Below, piece by piece: positions 23,918 through 34,200 of a stretch of 64,000 bases of DNA (positions within the stretch are counted from its first letter, which is position 1; each line of letters starts with the position of its first letter). Under the pieces are notes generated by a model that was not told where the DNA came from, ran no database searches, and saw nothing but the letters and a program-made list of their open reading frames with translations. Made by a program: the position numbers and the translations under genes. The DNA lies in NCBI GenBank assembly GCA_910583735.1, contig CAJTXS010000002.1, positions 1 through 64,000 of the forward strand. The letters run 5' to 3'. This DNA comes from an uncultured Christensenella sp. (GTDB taxonomy: Bacteria; Bacillota; Clostridia; Christensenellales; UBA3700).

Positions 23918-24337
23918 CTATCTCAACTTGCGCGGCGAATCCAGATAAGTTTGTAAAATAATGACGGCTGCTACTCGGTCGATTACCTTCTTGCGCTTTT
24001 CTCTGCGCATTCCCGATTCAATGAGTACTCTCTCCGAGGAGACCGTCGTCAGCCTTTCGTCTTGATATACAACCTTTACCTTGGCGTATTCCTCCAGCTT
24101 GGCGCCCCACTCTTCGGCAAGCAGCGCTCTCTCGCCCTTACTGCCGTCCATATTGAGCGGCAGCCCGATTACAACGGCTTCGATACCGTAGTCTTTAATC
24201 AATTTCGCAAAGTGCTCTAAGTCCTTGTCTTCGCTTACCCTGTAATATGTCTCGAGCGCGCCCGCAAGCGTGCCCGTAATGTCCGAGGTAGCGACGCCTA
24301 CTCTTACGTCGCCCATATCTAACGCCATAAATTTCAT
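23918..24337 (-). CDS. ruvX: RuvX/YqgF RNase H-fold nuclease
   Basis: The 139-residue protein has the YqgF pattern: MALDMGDVRVGVATSD, AVVIGLPLNMDGSKGERA, VVYQDERLTTVSSERVL and a C-terminal DRVAAVIILQTYLD, holding the conserved acidic residues of the RNase H-like fold. Family members are proposed Holliday junction resolvases and act in 16S rRNA 5'-end maturation. Shine-Dalgarno GAGGGGTGA precedes the ATG. It lies between a DUF1292 gene and an ABC exporter. Confidence 0.94.
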   Translation of the reverse strand: MKFMALDMGDVRVGVATSDITGTLAGALETYYRVSEDKDLEHFAKLIKDYGIEAVVIGLPLNMDGSKGERALLAEEWGAKLEEYAKVKVVYQDERLTTVSSERVLIESGMRREKRKKVIDRVAAVIILQTYLDSPRKLR

Positions 24338-24341
24338 ATCG

Positions 24342-26018
24342 TCACCCCTCTATCTTCTCGAAGTCTATACACATTCTCTTGATTCTGTTTACTCTGAACA
24401 ATATAAATATCGCTACTGACAGCGCAAGCGTTACTCCCCACTTAAGCCAGAAAGCGCCCGCCTTGCTCAAGCCTTGGATAAGATATAACGATAACGTCCC
24501 GAGCAACATATTCACGACGCCTATAGCAAGTCCCACCAGCATGGGCGCTAAGCTCTTAGACGACTTCTTGACCAGTTCTTTATAATTATTAAATCTAAAG
24601 TTGGGATTCTTAATATCTCTTGCGATTCCGAAGCAATTAATACCGAGCGAGATTAGTATGCCGCATGTAAGCGCAATCAACGACTCTGCCCAATCGAATG
24701 TTCCGCATGCCGCCGCGCATATTACCGAGACGACTACGACAATTACCGATAGGATATCCGCCAGCCACAGCTTAGACAATATTATATCCTTAGTCGTAAC
24801 CGGCATGGTCTTGAGAAGAGCAAATTTCTCTCCTTCCCTCGATATGGCGATGGTGGACATTACATTGACTCCGCTGATCATAGCTATAAGGAAGAAGGAT
24901 ATTTCGCCTGTCATTGTCGCCTGCGCTGCGTTCCCTTTACCGAACATAAGCGAATATACCACTATTAAGACAGGAAGAATCACTATCGGAGCAAATGTCT
25001 GAAGCGCAAGTTGCGACTCCCTGATTACGCATAGGAATTCCTTACGCATGAGCGCAAGTCTTACGGGCATACTCTTATGAGCGTGTGCGGAATCAACTTG
25101 CGGAGCGCTATCTCTATCCGCCTTTTTATTAGACCCGCTGCTCTCGCGAATGGAATAGAAAAACTTACTCAGCAGCAATACAAATGCAATCAACCCGATT
25201 ATGATAGCGGCATAGATACCGAAGTTAACGCCCGCCGACACGCCCGTCATCGCCTTAGTGATAAAGATAGACGGATACATATAACCGCCAAATTTCGTCA
25301 CAATGAGCATAAGCTCCATTATCACGTTATTAGACGTCAAATCGGAAGAAAAATCTATATTGTTGACATAATTTTGAAATGATACCACACCGTAATATAT
25401 CAGCGCCATTATTACGCCGTACAACAGTAATATCAAAACGGACTTGAGCGTAGAATTGGCTTTGAACAGAGATACGAACTTCATTACCGGAAAGGAAATG
25501 AGCGTAATAAGCGAAAGTGGAATTATAGGTATCGTTATTGATGCTAACAGCAATAAAATCCAAAATACCGCTCCCACTCCGTATCCTGCCGCCGACGCGC
25601 CGCACGCCGTCACGATACCGGCAATCAAAGTAATCGGCAGAGACACCGCCGACATCTGCAAGTACATAGTAAGCATTCTCGACGAGAAAATAGCGCTCTT
25701 TCCTATCGGCAACGATGCCAATAGCTCGTTGTCTTTAGAGAAAAACACTACGCTTACATAGCTTGGCAAGAAGATAGCGATCATCATCAGTTGCATCGCA
25801 AAAAATACTATATTGATAATCTCCGCCAAACCGCCGTATACAACGGACAGTTGCGCTCCGAAGTACAGTATCGCGAACACAAAAAAGAGCGGCACTGCAA
25901 AGCATACGCATATCAGCGCCATCAGCGCGATTCTCTTAATAATTTCCTTTCTGCTCGCGCCCTTGAATCCGAATGCAAAGCTCAAATCCAGTCGAAACAG
26001 GCTTAAAAAATTGAACAC
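24342..26018 (-). CDS. ABC transporter permease, ABC-2-like
   Basis: A 558-residue membrane protein with about twelve hydrophobic segments in two halves divided by a hydrophilic, charged loop (about residues 300-325, GSNKKADRDSAPQVDSAHAH). The segment ISREGEKFALLKTMPVTTKDIILSKLWLADIL is the cytoplasmic coupling motif common to this permease group. The gene starts three bases after its ATPase partner. Such pairs in Firmicutes export peptides, lipids or drugs; the substrate cannot be told from sequence. Confidence 0.85.
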   Translation of the reverse strand: MFNFLSLFRLDLSFAFGFKGASRKEIIKRIALMALICVCFAVPLFFVFAILYFGAQLSVVYGGLAEIINIVFFAMQLMMIAIFLPSYVSVVFFSKDNELLASLPIGKSAIFSSRMLTMYLQMSAVSLPITLIAGIVTACGASAAGYGVGAVFWILLLLASITIPIIPLSLITLISFPVMKFVSLFKANSTLKSVLILLLYGVIMALIYYGVVSFQNYVNNIDFSSDLTSNNVIMELMLIVTKFGGYMYPSIFITKAMTGVSAGVNFGIYAAIIIGLIAFVLLLSKFFYSIRESSGSNKKADRDSAPQVDSAHAHKSMPVRLALMRKEFLCVIRESQLALQTFAPIVILPVLIVVYSLMFGKGNAAQATMTGEISFFLIAMISGVNVMSTIAISREGEKFALLKTMPVTTKDIILSKLWLADILSVIVVVVSVICAAACGTFDWAESLIALTCGILISLGINCFGIARDIKNPNFRFNNYKELVKKSSKSLAPMLVGLAIGVVNMLLGTLSLYLIQGLSKAGAFWLKWGVTLALSVAIFILFRVNRIKRMCIDFEKIEG

Positions 26019-26020
26019 CT

Positions 26021-26782
26021 CTATGCCTCCGAACCGTAGCTCTCGCCGTCAAATCCGCTGTCGGTAACAGATAGGAAAAACTCTTCGAGCGATAAATCAC
26101 TCTTCTTATCTCTCAGCTCGTCCATTGACATTACTTCTATCAACTGTCCGTCCTTAATAATCGCCAATCTGTCGCACAGTTTCTCCACTACCTCAAGGAC
26201 GTGTGAAGAGAAAAACACGCTGTTGCCCTCCTCGCAATGTCTTCTCATCAGCTCTTTGAGAATATGCGCGGACTTGGGGTCAAGACCCGTCATGGGCTCG
26301 TCCAATATCCACACCTTGGGCTTATGCACAAGCGCCGCTATTACGCTCACCTTTTGCTTCATTCCGTGAGAAAAAGAATTGATAGGCTTATTCATAGCCT
26401 GCGTAAGGCTCATCAACTCCGCAAGTTCGTCAATGCGCTCTTTTCTCTCCGACACGGGCACTCGGTATATATTGCAAATAAAATTGAGATAGTCCGTAGC
26501 GGTAAGATTCTCGTAAGTGACATGATTGTCTGGGACAAATCCCATATGCATCTTAGCCTCTATGGGATTGGTCTTAAGATTGTATCCGCAGATCTCTATA
26601 TCGCCTATTTCATATGGTAAAATACCAGTAATGCACTTAATGGTAGTGGACTTGCCCGCTCCGTTGGGACCGAGGAACGCCATGATTTCACCGGGGCGAA
26701 CCTCTAAGTCAAGATTGGCTACCGCAGGCGCATTCTGCCCTTTATACTGCTTAGTTAAGCCGCTTATCTTTAACATTGTCAT
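26021..26782 (-). CDS. ABC transporter ATP-binding protein
   Basis: Complete nucleotide-binding domain: Walker A GPNGAGKSTTIKCITGIL, Q-loop region MGFVPDNH, signature NSFSHGMKQKVSVIAAL (SHGMKQ in place of LSGGQ), Walker B WILDEPMTGLDPKS and the switch His in FFSSHVLEV. It belongs to the group that pairs with ABC-2 permeases; its partner is the next gene. There are two possible ATG codons, at 26782 and 26776, both served by GGAG. Confidence 0.92.
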   Translation of the reverse strand: MTMLKISGLTKQYKGQNAPAVANLDLEVRPGEIMAFLGPNGAGKSTTIKCITGILPYEIGDIEICGYNLKTNPIEAKMHMGFVPDNHVTYENLTATDYLNFICNIYRVPVSERKERIDELAELMSLTQAMNKPINSFSHGMKQKVSVIAALVHKPKVWILDEPMTGLDPKSAHILKELMRRHCEEGNSVFFSSHVLEVVEKLCDRLAIIKDGQLIEVMSMDELRDKKSDLSLEEFFLSVTDSGFDGESYGSEA

Positions 26783-26799
26783 TATTCTCCTAAAGTCAA

Positions 26800-28092
26800 T
26801 CAGCCTTTATTGCGTCCTATTGTCTTTGCTCTGGTCAAGTACTTCTCGTAGCCGTTGGACGACGGCGTATAGAACTGCTCGTCCTTTACGCTGTCGGGCA
26901 AATATTGCTGCTTTACCCATCCGCCATAATCGTGAGGATATTTATATCCTCCGACCTTCTCCGCCTTAAAATGCGCGTCTCTGAGATACATAGGCACATT
27001 GTCGTCCTTGACCTTTGCGACGACCTCTTCCACTCTGCCTTTAGCCGTAACTACGGAGTTGGACTTGGACGCCTCGCAGACGTATATAATTGCGTTGTAC
27101 ATGGGTATCTTGCCCTCGGGCATACCGATATGCTCAAACGCATACATCGCGGAAGTCGCTATTACCAGTGCTTGCGGATCGGCCATACCCACGTCTTCGG
27201 AAGAGTGTACGACCAGTCTGCGCAATATCAACATTGGATCGCATCCAGCCTGCAGCAGTCGCTCCGACCAATACAGCGCCGCATCGCTGTCGCTGCCGCG
27301 AAGCGACTTGCAAAATGCCGATATCATGTCGTAATACATGTCTTCGTCAATACTCATCGACTTCTTCTGAATAGACTGCTCTGCGATATCGAGCGTGATA
27401 TGTACTACGCCGTCCCCGTCAGCCGATGTGGTGAGATATGCAAGTTCGACGGCGTTGAGCGCCGTACGTACGTCTCCGTCGCTCGCCCATATAATATGGC
27501 GCATGGCATCCGCATCAATTGCCACTTTGCTCGCGCCCAGTCCGTTCTCTTTATCCGCGACAGCACGACATATGGCATCGTTCATGTCTCTGTCGTTAAT
27601 CTTTCTGAACTCGAATATTCTGCACCTCGACACGATAGCCTTGGTCATAGATACGAAAGGATTCTCCGTAGTAGAACCTATAAATATAATATATCCCTCT
27701 TCTATCGCCGATAGCACGCAGTCGCTCTGCGCCTTATTCCAGCGGTGACACTCGTCGAGCAATAGATATGTCTTCTTACCCTCGAGCATAAGCCTACGCT
27801 TAGCCTCTTCGATGACTTTTTTAGCGTCCGCCACGCCGCTCGATACGGCGTTGAGCTTGGCGAATGCGCTGTCTGTGGTAGAAGCTATAATATTGGCGAG
27901 CGTAGTCTTGCCGCACCCCGGAGGTCCGTAAAAGATACAGCTGCCGAGCGTATCCGTCTGAATTGCGCGGCGCAAGAGAGAGCCGCTGCCTACGATATGG
28001 CTTTGCCCCACAAAGTCGTCGAGCGACCTGGGACGCATTCTCTCTGCTAGCGGACTTTTACCGCGTGTATTGATATCAAACAGACTATCCAT
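26800..28092 (-). CDS. rarA: replication-associated recombination protein RarA (MgsA)
   Basis: AAA+ ATPase related to clamp-loader subunits, acting at stalled replication forks. Seen: MDSLFDINTRGKSPLAERMRP (first 20 residues or so), Walker A FYGPPGCGKTTLANIIA, Walker B TYLLLDECHRWNKAQ, sensor GSTTENPF and C-terminal ALYWSERLLQAGCDPMLI. I start it at 28092. A TTG at 28128 would extend it in frame, but that TTG is the first half of a TTGACA -35 box, and family proteins start with the MD-LF segment. The -10 is seven bases before the ATG and no proper Shine-Dalgarno exists, so the message is probably leaderless. Confidence 0.94.
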   Translation of the reverse strand: MDSLFDINTRGKSPLAERMRPRSLDDFVGQSHIVGSGSLLRRAIQTDTLGSCIFYGPPGCGKTTLANIIASTTDSAFAKLNAVSSGVADAKKVIEEAKRRLMLEGKKTYLLLDECHRWNKAQSDCVLSAIEEGYIIFIGSTTENPFVSMTKAIVSRCRIFEFRKINDRDMNDAICRAVADKENGLGASKVAIDADAMRHIIWASDGDVRTALNAVELAYLTTSADGDGVVHITLDIAEQSIQKKSMSIDEDMYYDMISAFCKSLRGSDSDAALYWSERLLQAGCDPMLILRRLVVHSSEDVGMADPQALVIATSAMYAFEHIGMPEGKIPMYNAIIYVCEASKSNSVVTAKGRVEEVVAKVKDDNVPMYLRDAHFKAEKVGGYKYPHDYGGWVKQQYLPDSVKDEQFYTPSSNGYEKYLTRAKTIGRNKG

Positions 28093-28099
28093 ACGATTA

Positions 28100-28128
28100 A
28101 TTATAAACCTTTTGCGATTACCTGTCAA
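28100..28128 (-). promoter_or_regulatory. promoter of rarA, predicted leaderless
   Basis: Minus strand: perfect TTGACA (28128-28123), 17-nt spacer, perfect TATAAT (28105-28100), then TAATCGT and the ATG at 28092. Transcription should start at or within a base or two of the start codon. Confidence 0.7.
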
Positions 28129-28226
28129 TTTATAGCCCGCTTACTCGTTATATTGCAAGCCGTTTTCCTTCGTCTGTAATATGTTATGCGGCAGACAGAT
28201 AGCTTAAATCAATCTACCGCATAAAC

Positions 28227-31200
28227 TTATGCGAACATTACGATTATCTTGTACACTCCCGCTTTGCGCTTTAACGATATTCCGCCCGCGCTTATTGTCA
28301 CGCCGTCCTCTATCACTGCATCCTTGTCTCCTTGCGCATAATTGAGCTCGAATATACAGTCTTTATATCTATACTTAAGCGTCATCCCTCGCCAATATTT
28401 GTATAGCGGCTTAGCGCAAACAATAGTGTCGTCCTCTATGCGAAAACCCAAATAATCTTCGAGCATAGTCTTGTACATCCACGCAGCGCTGCCCGTATAC
28501 CAACTCCATCCGGCTCTTCCGTAATGCTGAGTATTGGTGTAGATATCGGCAGGCATGACGTAGGGCTCCGCCATATAACGGCTGTCTTCCTCTCTAGCGC
28601 ATCTTACGATAGGATTGAGCATGCGCGCAAGAGTGTAAGCCTCGTCCTCCCGCCTTAGAGTACATACAGCCTTGAGCAGCCACACCGCCGCATGGGTGTA
28701 CTGTCCGCCGTTTTCTCTTACTCCGCGAGGATAAGAAGATATATATCCGCAATACCTCGACTTATCGAAAGGCGGAGAAAGCAACGGGATTATTCCGTGA
28801 CTGCCGTCTACCATACCGAGCGCGGTGTCTATAGCGATATCTGCGCTATCTCTATCCGCCGCTCCCGATATCACCGCCCAAGACTGCGCAAGGATATCCA
28901 AGGCGCACGGCTCTCCCTCCGCTCCCGCTCCGAGAGCAAGCCCGTCGTCGGTATAAGCGCGCATATATCTATCGCCCGCAAACGCGGCGTCTATGCCCGT
29001 CTTAAGCCGCTCCATCTCGTCTATATACTTTATCCTCTTGTCTGCATCCATCAGCGGCAATATATCCGATATAGTCTTGTACGCGAACATACTTAGCCAT
29101 ACGCTTTCGCCCCTGCCTTCGTCGCCTATTCCGTTGAGGGCGTCGTTCCAATCGCCGCAACCGATTAACAGCAGTCCGTGCCTGCCATATACAAGCGCGT
29201 TGTCAATGCCGCGCAATATATGCGATAGTACATCTTCTTTCAATTCTCCGTATCTGCCGTGTTCCAGTCTCGACTCCTGCATGGGCTGAAGCGGTTGCGA
29301 CGAGAGATATCTCGCCTGTCTCGAGAGTATGCCTCTGTCTCCCGTGTGCTTAACATACTGCGCAGCGACATAGCCGAGAAAGAGCTTGTCGTCGCTTATC
29401 CTCGTCCTCACCCCATATGCGGGCGGGTGCCACCAGTGCATTACATCCCCTTCCTCATACTGATGAGCGGCGCAATCGAGCAGCATTTCTCCCGCGCGTT
29501 TCCTATCGGTATACATCATGGCAAGACAATCTTGCAGCTGATCTCTGAATCCTATCGCTCCGCCCGCCTGATAGAATCCGCAACGACCGTTCATGCGCGA
29601 CGATATCACCTGATACATCAGCCAATTGTTAATAAGCATATCCATCTCGGGCTCGTCCGTCTTAATCGATATGGGCGCAAGAGATACGAAATACTTTTTA
29701 CTCAAACCTTTAAGCCTTGGCATGTCTTCCTCTCTGAGTTCGTAACATACGCGCTGATCCGCCGTCAAGATAAAGTATACAGTCTTGCTTTCGTCCGCTC
29801 CGAGATATATCTCTTGCGTCATGGCAGCGGCGGGATTGTTAAAGTAAGACGTCGCTTGCCTGTAAATGTGGTCGCAAGCAGACAGCCTGTCCCCCAGCAC
29901 TGCGGCGTCTGTTACGGCGCGCCCCACCCCCAAGGATTTTATATATAACTCCTTTTTCGTCTTGCCGCTCTTTACTCTCAGCACTTGAGGAGAAATCACC
30001 TCGGATAAGGTATAAGCGCCGTCGCTCCACCTGCCGAGCGCGGCGTCGCAATCCAGGACTATTTCCGCGACCTTATTCTTGCCGCCGATATTGCTAAGAC
30101 TGAGTTCGTACACTTTAGCCAGTCCCTCGCATACTGGATATACGGAAAGATTGCAATTGATATCCTCCACGCAACCGACAAAGCTCGTACTGCCCTGCGA
30201 ATGCCTTACATACCCGCCTTCGTTAAGTTTGTTAATGCGAGTATAGGTATTGCCTACGGATAGGAAAAGCCTTTCGGAAGCGATATCCTTAATAGGATCG
30301 TTATACCAAGCGGTCAACTTATGCTCGTTGGAATTGCCGAAGTAGGTAAAGCCGCCTCCGTTGTCCGTAATTACAAATCCCCCGTAAGGCATACAAATCA
30401 CATTGCTGTACGGCAATCCCGATACTGAAGTTTGTATATAATCTCCTTCCTCGGTGAAGTAACCTTTGCCCGAAGCAAGATATTTGATAGGCTGCATGCA
30501 AGGCAAGAATTTACCTTCGCCGGAGCAAAGCGGCTCGGCGCCTCGTATTACGGGTTGAGCTATCCTGTGCTCGTTGATGTCGATAAATGCGCTCTGCTTA
30601 ATCTTTTTGAGTCTATCTTTGTCACTCTTGTCTACGGGGATAATGAAGCCGAAGCCCGTGATATCTCCCGCGCGCGTCTTTTTGAACACCTTATTATATC
30701 TGGGGCGATAATAGCTATCCTCGTCCTCGAGAATTATATACAGATTGCACGCAACTCCGCTTAAGTTGAGATATAGAGCCGCGCATATCACCTCGTCAGC
30801 CCTGTCGGGCGCGACATCGTAATCGTATACTATTGCTTTAGCGTTATAGTCCACGCCTTCACCGCTACGCATGAGAGATATATTGTTAATTTCTTTCACG
30901 CTGTGAGGGAGATATATGAGCTTGGCCGCCAGATCCGCTACGAGCTCGCACACCTCATTGTTATACAAATATTTGCTTGCCGGCACGCTGCGCAGGCTTT
31001 TACTGCACGCCACGGCATACTCGTCGAATCCGTACGCGCAGCTTCTGTCGGCATTTTCTCGCAACTTTACAATATCATCTCCGCACAGTCGGCAAAACCA
31101 AATCTTGCACTTGCCACCCGCAGCAATAGATACGTTTCCCTTCAAGCCGAGACAGGGGCTTAATACGTCGCCGGTTACATTCATATCTATCTGCTCGTCG

Positions 31201-34200
31201 AATATCTTCGGGTGGCTTTCGTCGCCCAGCCTGCCCAAGAAAGCTCTGTTGTCTGTGACGGCGACTACAGACTCGAGTCCGCTCACACTGAGGCAGGTGT
31301 GCCAATCGCCCAACTTCTCTCTACTCCTTTTGGTGGCGAATATTTTATTTCCCTCGGCAGCGGTGGAGATAAACATGTCGTTAAATGCCGGATGAGATTT
31401 ATACTCGTCGTCGTACGCCATAGCAAGTTTTTCGTAATAGGCGACTTGGATATCTTTTGCTTTATCGCTTGTATTCTCTATCTCGAGTATTCTCACTTCC
31501 GCGCAGAGATTGCCCGCAAGCGATACGCGCAGACTGCAACCGTCAGCCTTATTCTCGAATAGCGAATAGGTAGGAGTAAATGTCGCTTTATACTTAGTAA
31601 CGTCGTCCCTTATAGGCGCGAAAGTAGGCGAATAGAGCTTGTCGCCGTCTTTTATATAGATAAATGCTCCCGCATTATTTCTCAATCTATCGCTCTTGAC
31701 GCCTATCGTCTTACGCCTGTAGACGCTGTATCCGCAGCCTGCATCGTCGATTACGGTAGATGTCAATCCGCCTGACATGACGTTGACGGCAGGGAAAGAA
31801 CTCAACTTATCGATATATCTCACGCAGTCATCCTGTCCGCGTTCTTTATATACGAAGTCCGCTTTGGGCTTAGCCATATTGCGATGCTCGGGCATCCTTT
31901 CCTCAAGCATTAATCTGCCGCCCGCCATCAAAGGATTATCGTAAAATAACTTCTGAATACAGCTGTCCTTAAGCGAGTTGGTAATCGATGCCAGTATCAT
32001 GCCCTGATGATGGGACATGTAGCTCTTAACTATTTCGCCTCCGGCTGTAAAATCTATAGCTTCGCAGAATCCGTATTCGCCGAAAGCGCCCTCTTTGATT
32101 ATTCTTCCGAGATTAGCTACGACCCGCTTCGGAGCATACTCGAGGGCAAGCGCGCTGGCGTAAGGCGCGATGATACATCTGTCCGCATCGGCTTTAAGCG
32201 CGAGCGACGATATGCCGAACTGACTGTACTTATAGCTCATCGTATCGTTAAACTCGTAGTAACCGCTCTCGCTCACGCCGAACAGTCCGCCGCACTTGTT
32301 GCGTTCTATTACTTTAACGGCTCTCTTACAAGACAGCGTAATCATGCTCCTGTCTATAGAAGGAAAAAACAGTTGCGGCATAAGATACTCGAATGCCGTT
32401 CCGCCCCAAGAGATGAGCATATTACCGTAAGAGTTGACTATCCTGCGCCCGAGATTATTCCATGCGGCGGTATCTCCGCCGAGACAAGCTCCGATATACG
32501 CAAGCGTCCTTGCCTCCGACGCGAGCATATCGTAGTGCCCCTCGTACTTGTCCGTATCGCAGTTGTATCCTATATAGAACTGTCCTAACGACGCGTCATA
32601 TATCGCGCCGAGGTCGTGATTGAGTATAATTTCGTCCAATTCGGCGCTGCGTCGTCCCAACGAATCGAGGTAGCTGCTTACGCAAATACAACAGGCGAGG
32701 AAGTTGCCGCTGTCCACGCCCGACACAAAACGGGGCTGCTTAACCGAACAATCTTTTACATCGTACCAATTATATAGATGTCCTCTCCACTTGGGTAATT
32801 TACGCAGCGTTTCGATATCGCCGGCAATCAATTCGCATGCCTTACCGTCATCGATATATCCGAGTTTCGCCGCGCAGACATGAGACAGCAGACCCATTCC
32901 CAAATTGGTGGGCGACGTCATTTGATTGCATCCCTGCATGGGCTCGAACTGATAATTATCGCATACGAGCGTATTAGCCGAGCGCATATCTTCGAAGTAC
33001 TTATAAGTGGCTCGAGCGCACTTATCGAGGAGCTCTGTATCGCTGCCCTTAAGTTTAACCCTCTTACCTGTCTTGACCCCTCCGACATATAGCGATAAGG
33101 CAAAGACCGTAAATGCCAGCGAATATATCGCGATACCGATATAGCCGAGCAAGGCGACGGAAAGCGCCGTCATCAACGCTACGGCTGGCAATATCTCCGC
33201 AACATGCTTTAGTAGTGCCCCGCCAGCTTTCTTTTGTCCGCTCCTAAATGTATTCCACTGCAAAAGGTCGCGCTTGAATATCGCCTTGAGTAAAGTAACA
33301 AGACATACCTTTACGGACTGCGCGGCGCGATAAGGCGTCAACAGTATATCCGACAGGCAGCCGAATATCACGTATCCTATATGCGTTAATACGTATCTGA
33401 GCCTTACGCCGTCTTGCACGGAAAACAAGAAAAACCCTATCTCCATCAGCGGCCGGGCAAAGGCGAGCAATACGATGGGCAATACGATGTTAATGCTCGG
33501 CAATATCAGCGCAATCAGAAACAGCGCCAGCATCGCTATAGGGCGCAAAACGGATATAATATTGGATGTAATGACGTAAGAATATATGCCGTCTATGGGA
33601 TTAGAGCCGCCGGCTACGTACGGCGCGAGCAATAAGTCGCCGCGCATCCACCGCTCCTGCCTCTTGGTATCCGATATGAATGTAAGCGGAGCGTCCTCGT
33701 ATACGCTCTGATTGAGCGCGCCGCTATTGAGTATCGCGCCCTCGATAATATCGTGGCTGAGTATCTTGCCGTCGGGTAACTTGCCGCGCAGCTTTTCCTC
33801 GTACCTATCCAGCCTGTATATTCCCTTGCCGCAGTATATGCTCTTACCGCTGAGATTGTAATAGAAATCGCTGTACGAGCAATACGATTCCGTACCCGAC
33901 GAATAGAGAAACTTTCGCGAGTACAGCGTCTTGATCGAGCTCAATCTATAGCTGCATCCGAACGTAAGCAAGTCGTACTTATCCGCAAGCGGGTGCAGCA
34001 TGGCGTTGATTGCATTCTTAACGCCGCCTACGCCCACCTCGGAATCGCTATCGAGCAACATTACGAAATTGGGTCTGCTCACTTCGGACGTAATCAAATC
34101 GAACTTGTCCGACTGTCCGTTAAGCAGATACTCGTTCATGTCGTGGATTGCGCCTCGCTTGCGCTCTCTGCCCCTGAATATCTTGCCGCTTTGCTCTCTC

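Noticed and set aside
28093..28128. TTG start for rarA
   Set aside because: The TTG is part of a perfect TTGACA -35 box, and RarA homologues begin at the ATG at 28092.
28181..28226. Terminator of the glucan synthase gene
   Set aside because: TTATGCGG/CCGCATAA can pair around a long loop at the stop codon, but there is no T run and the loop is large, so I leave it unassigned.
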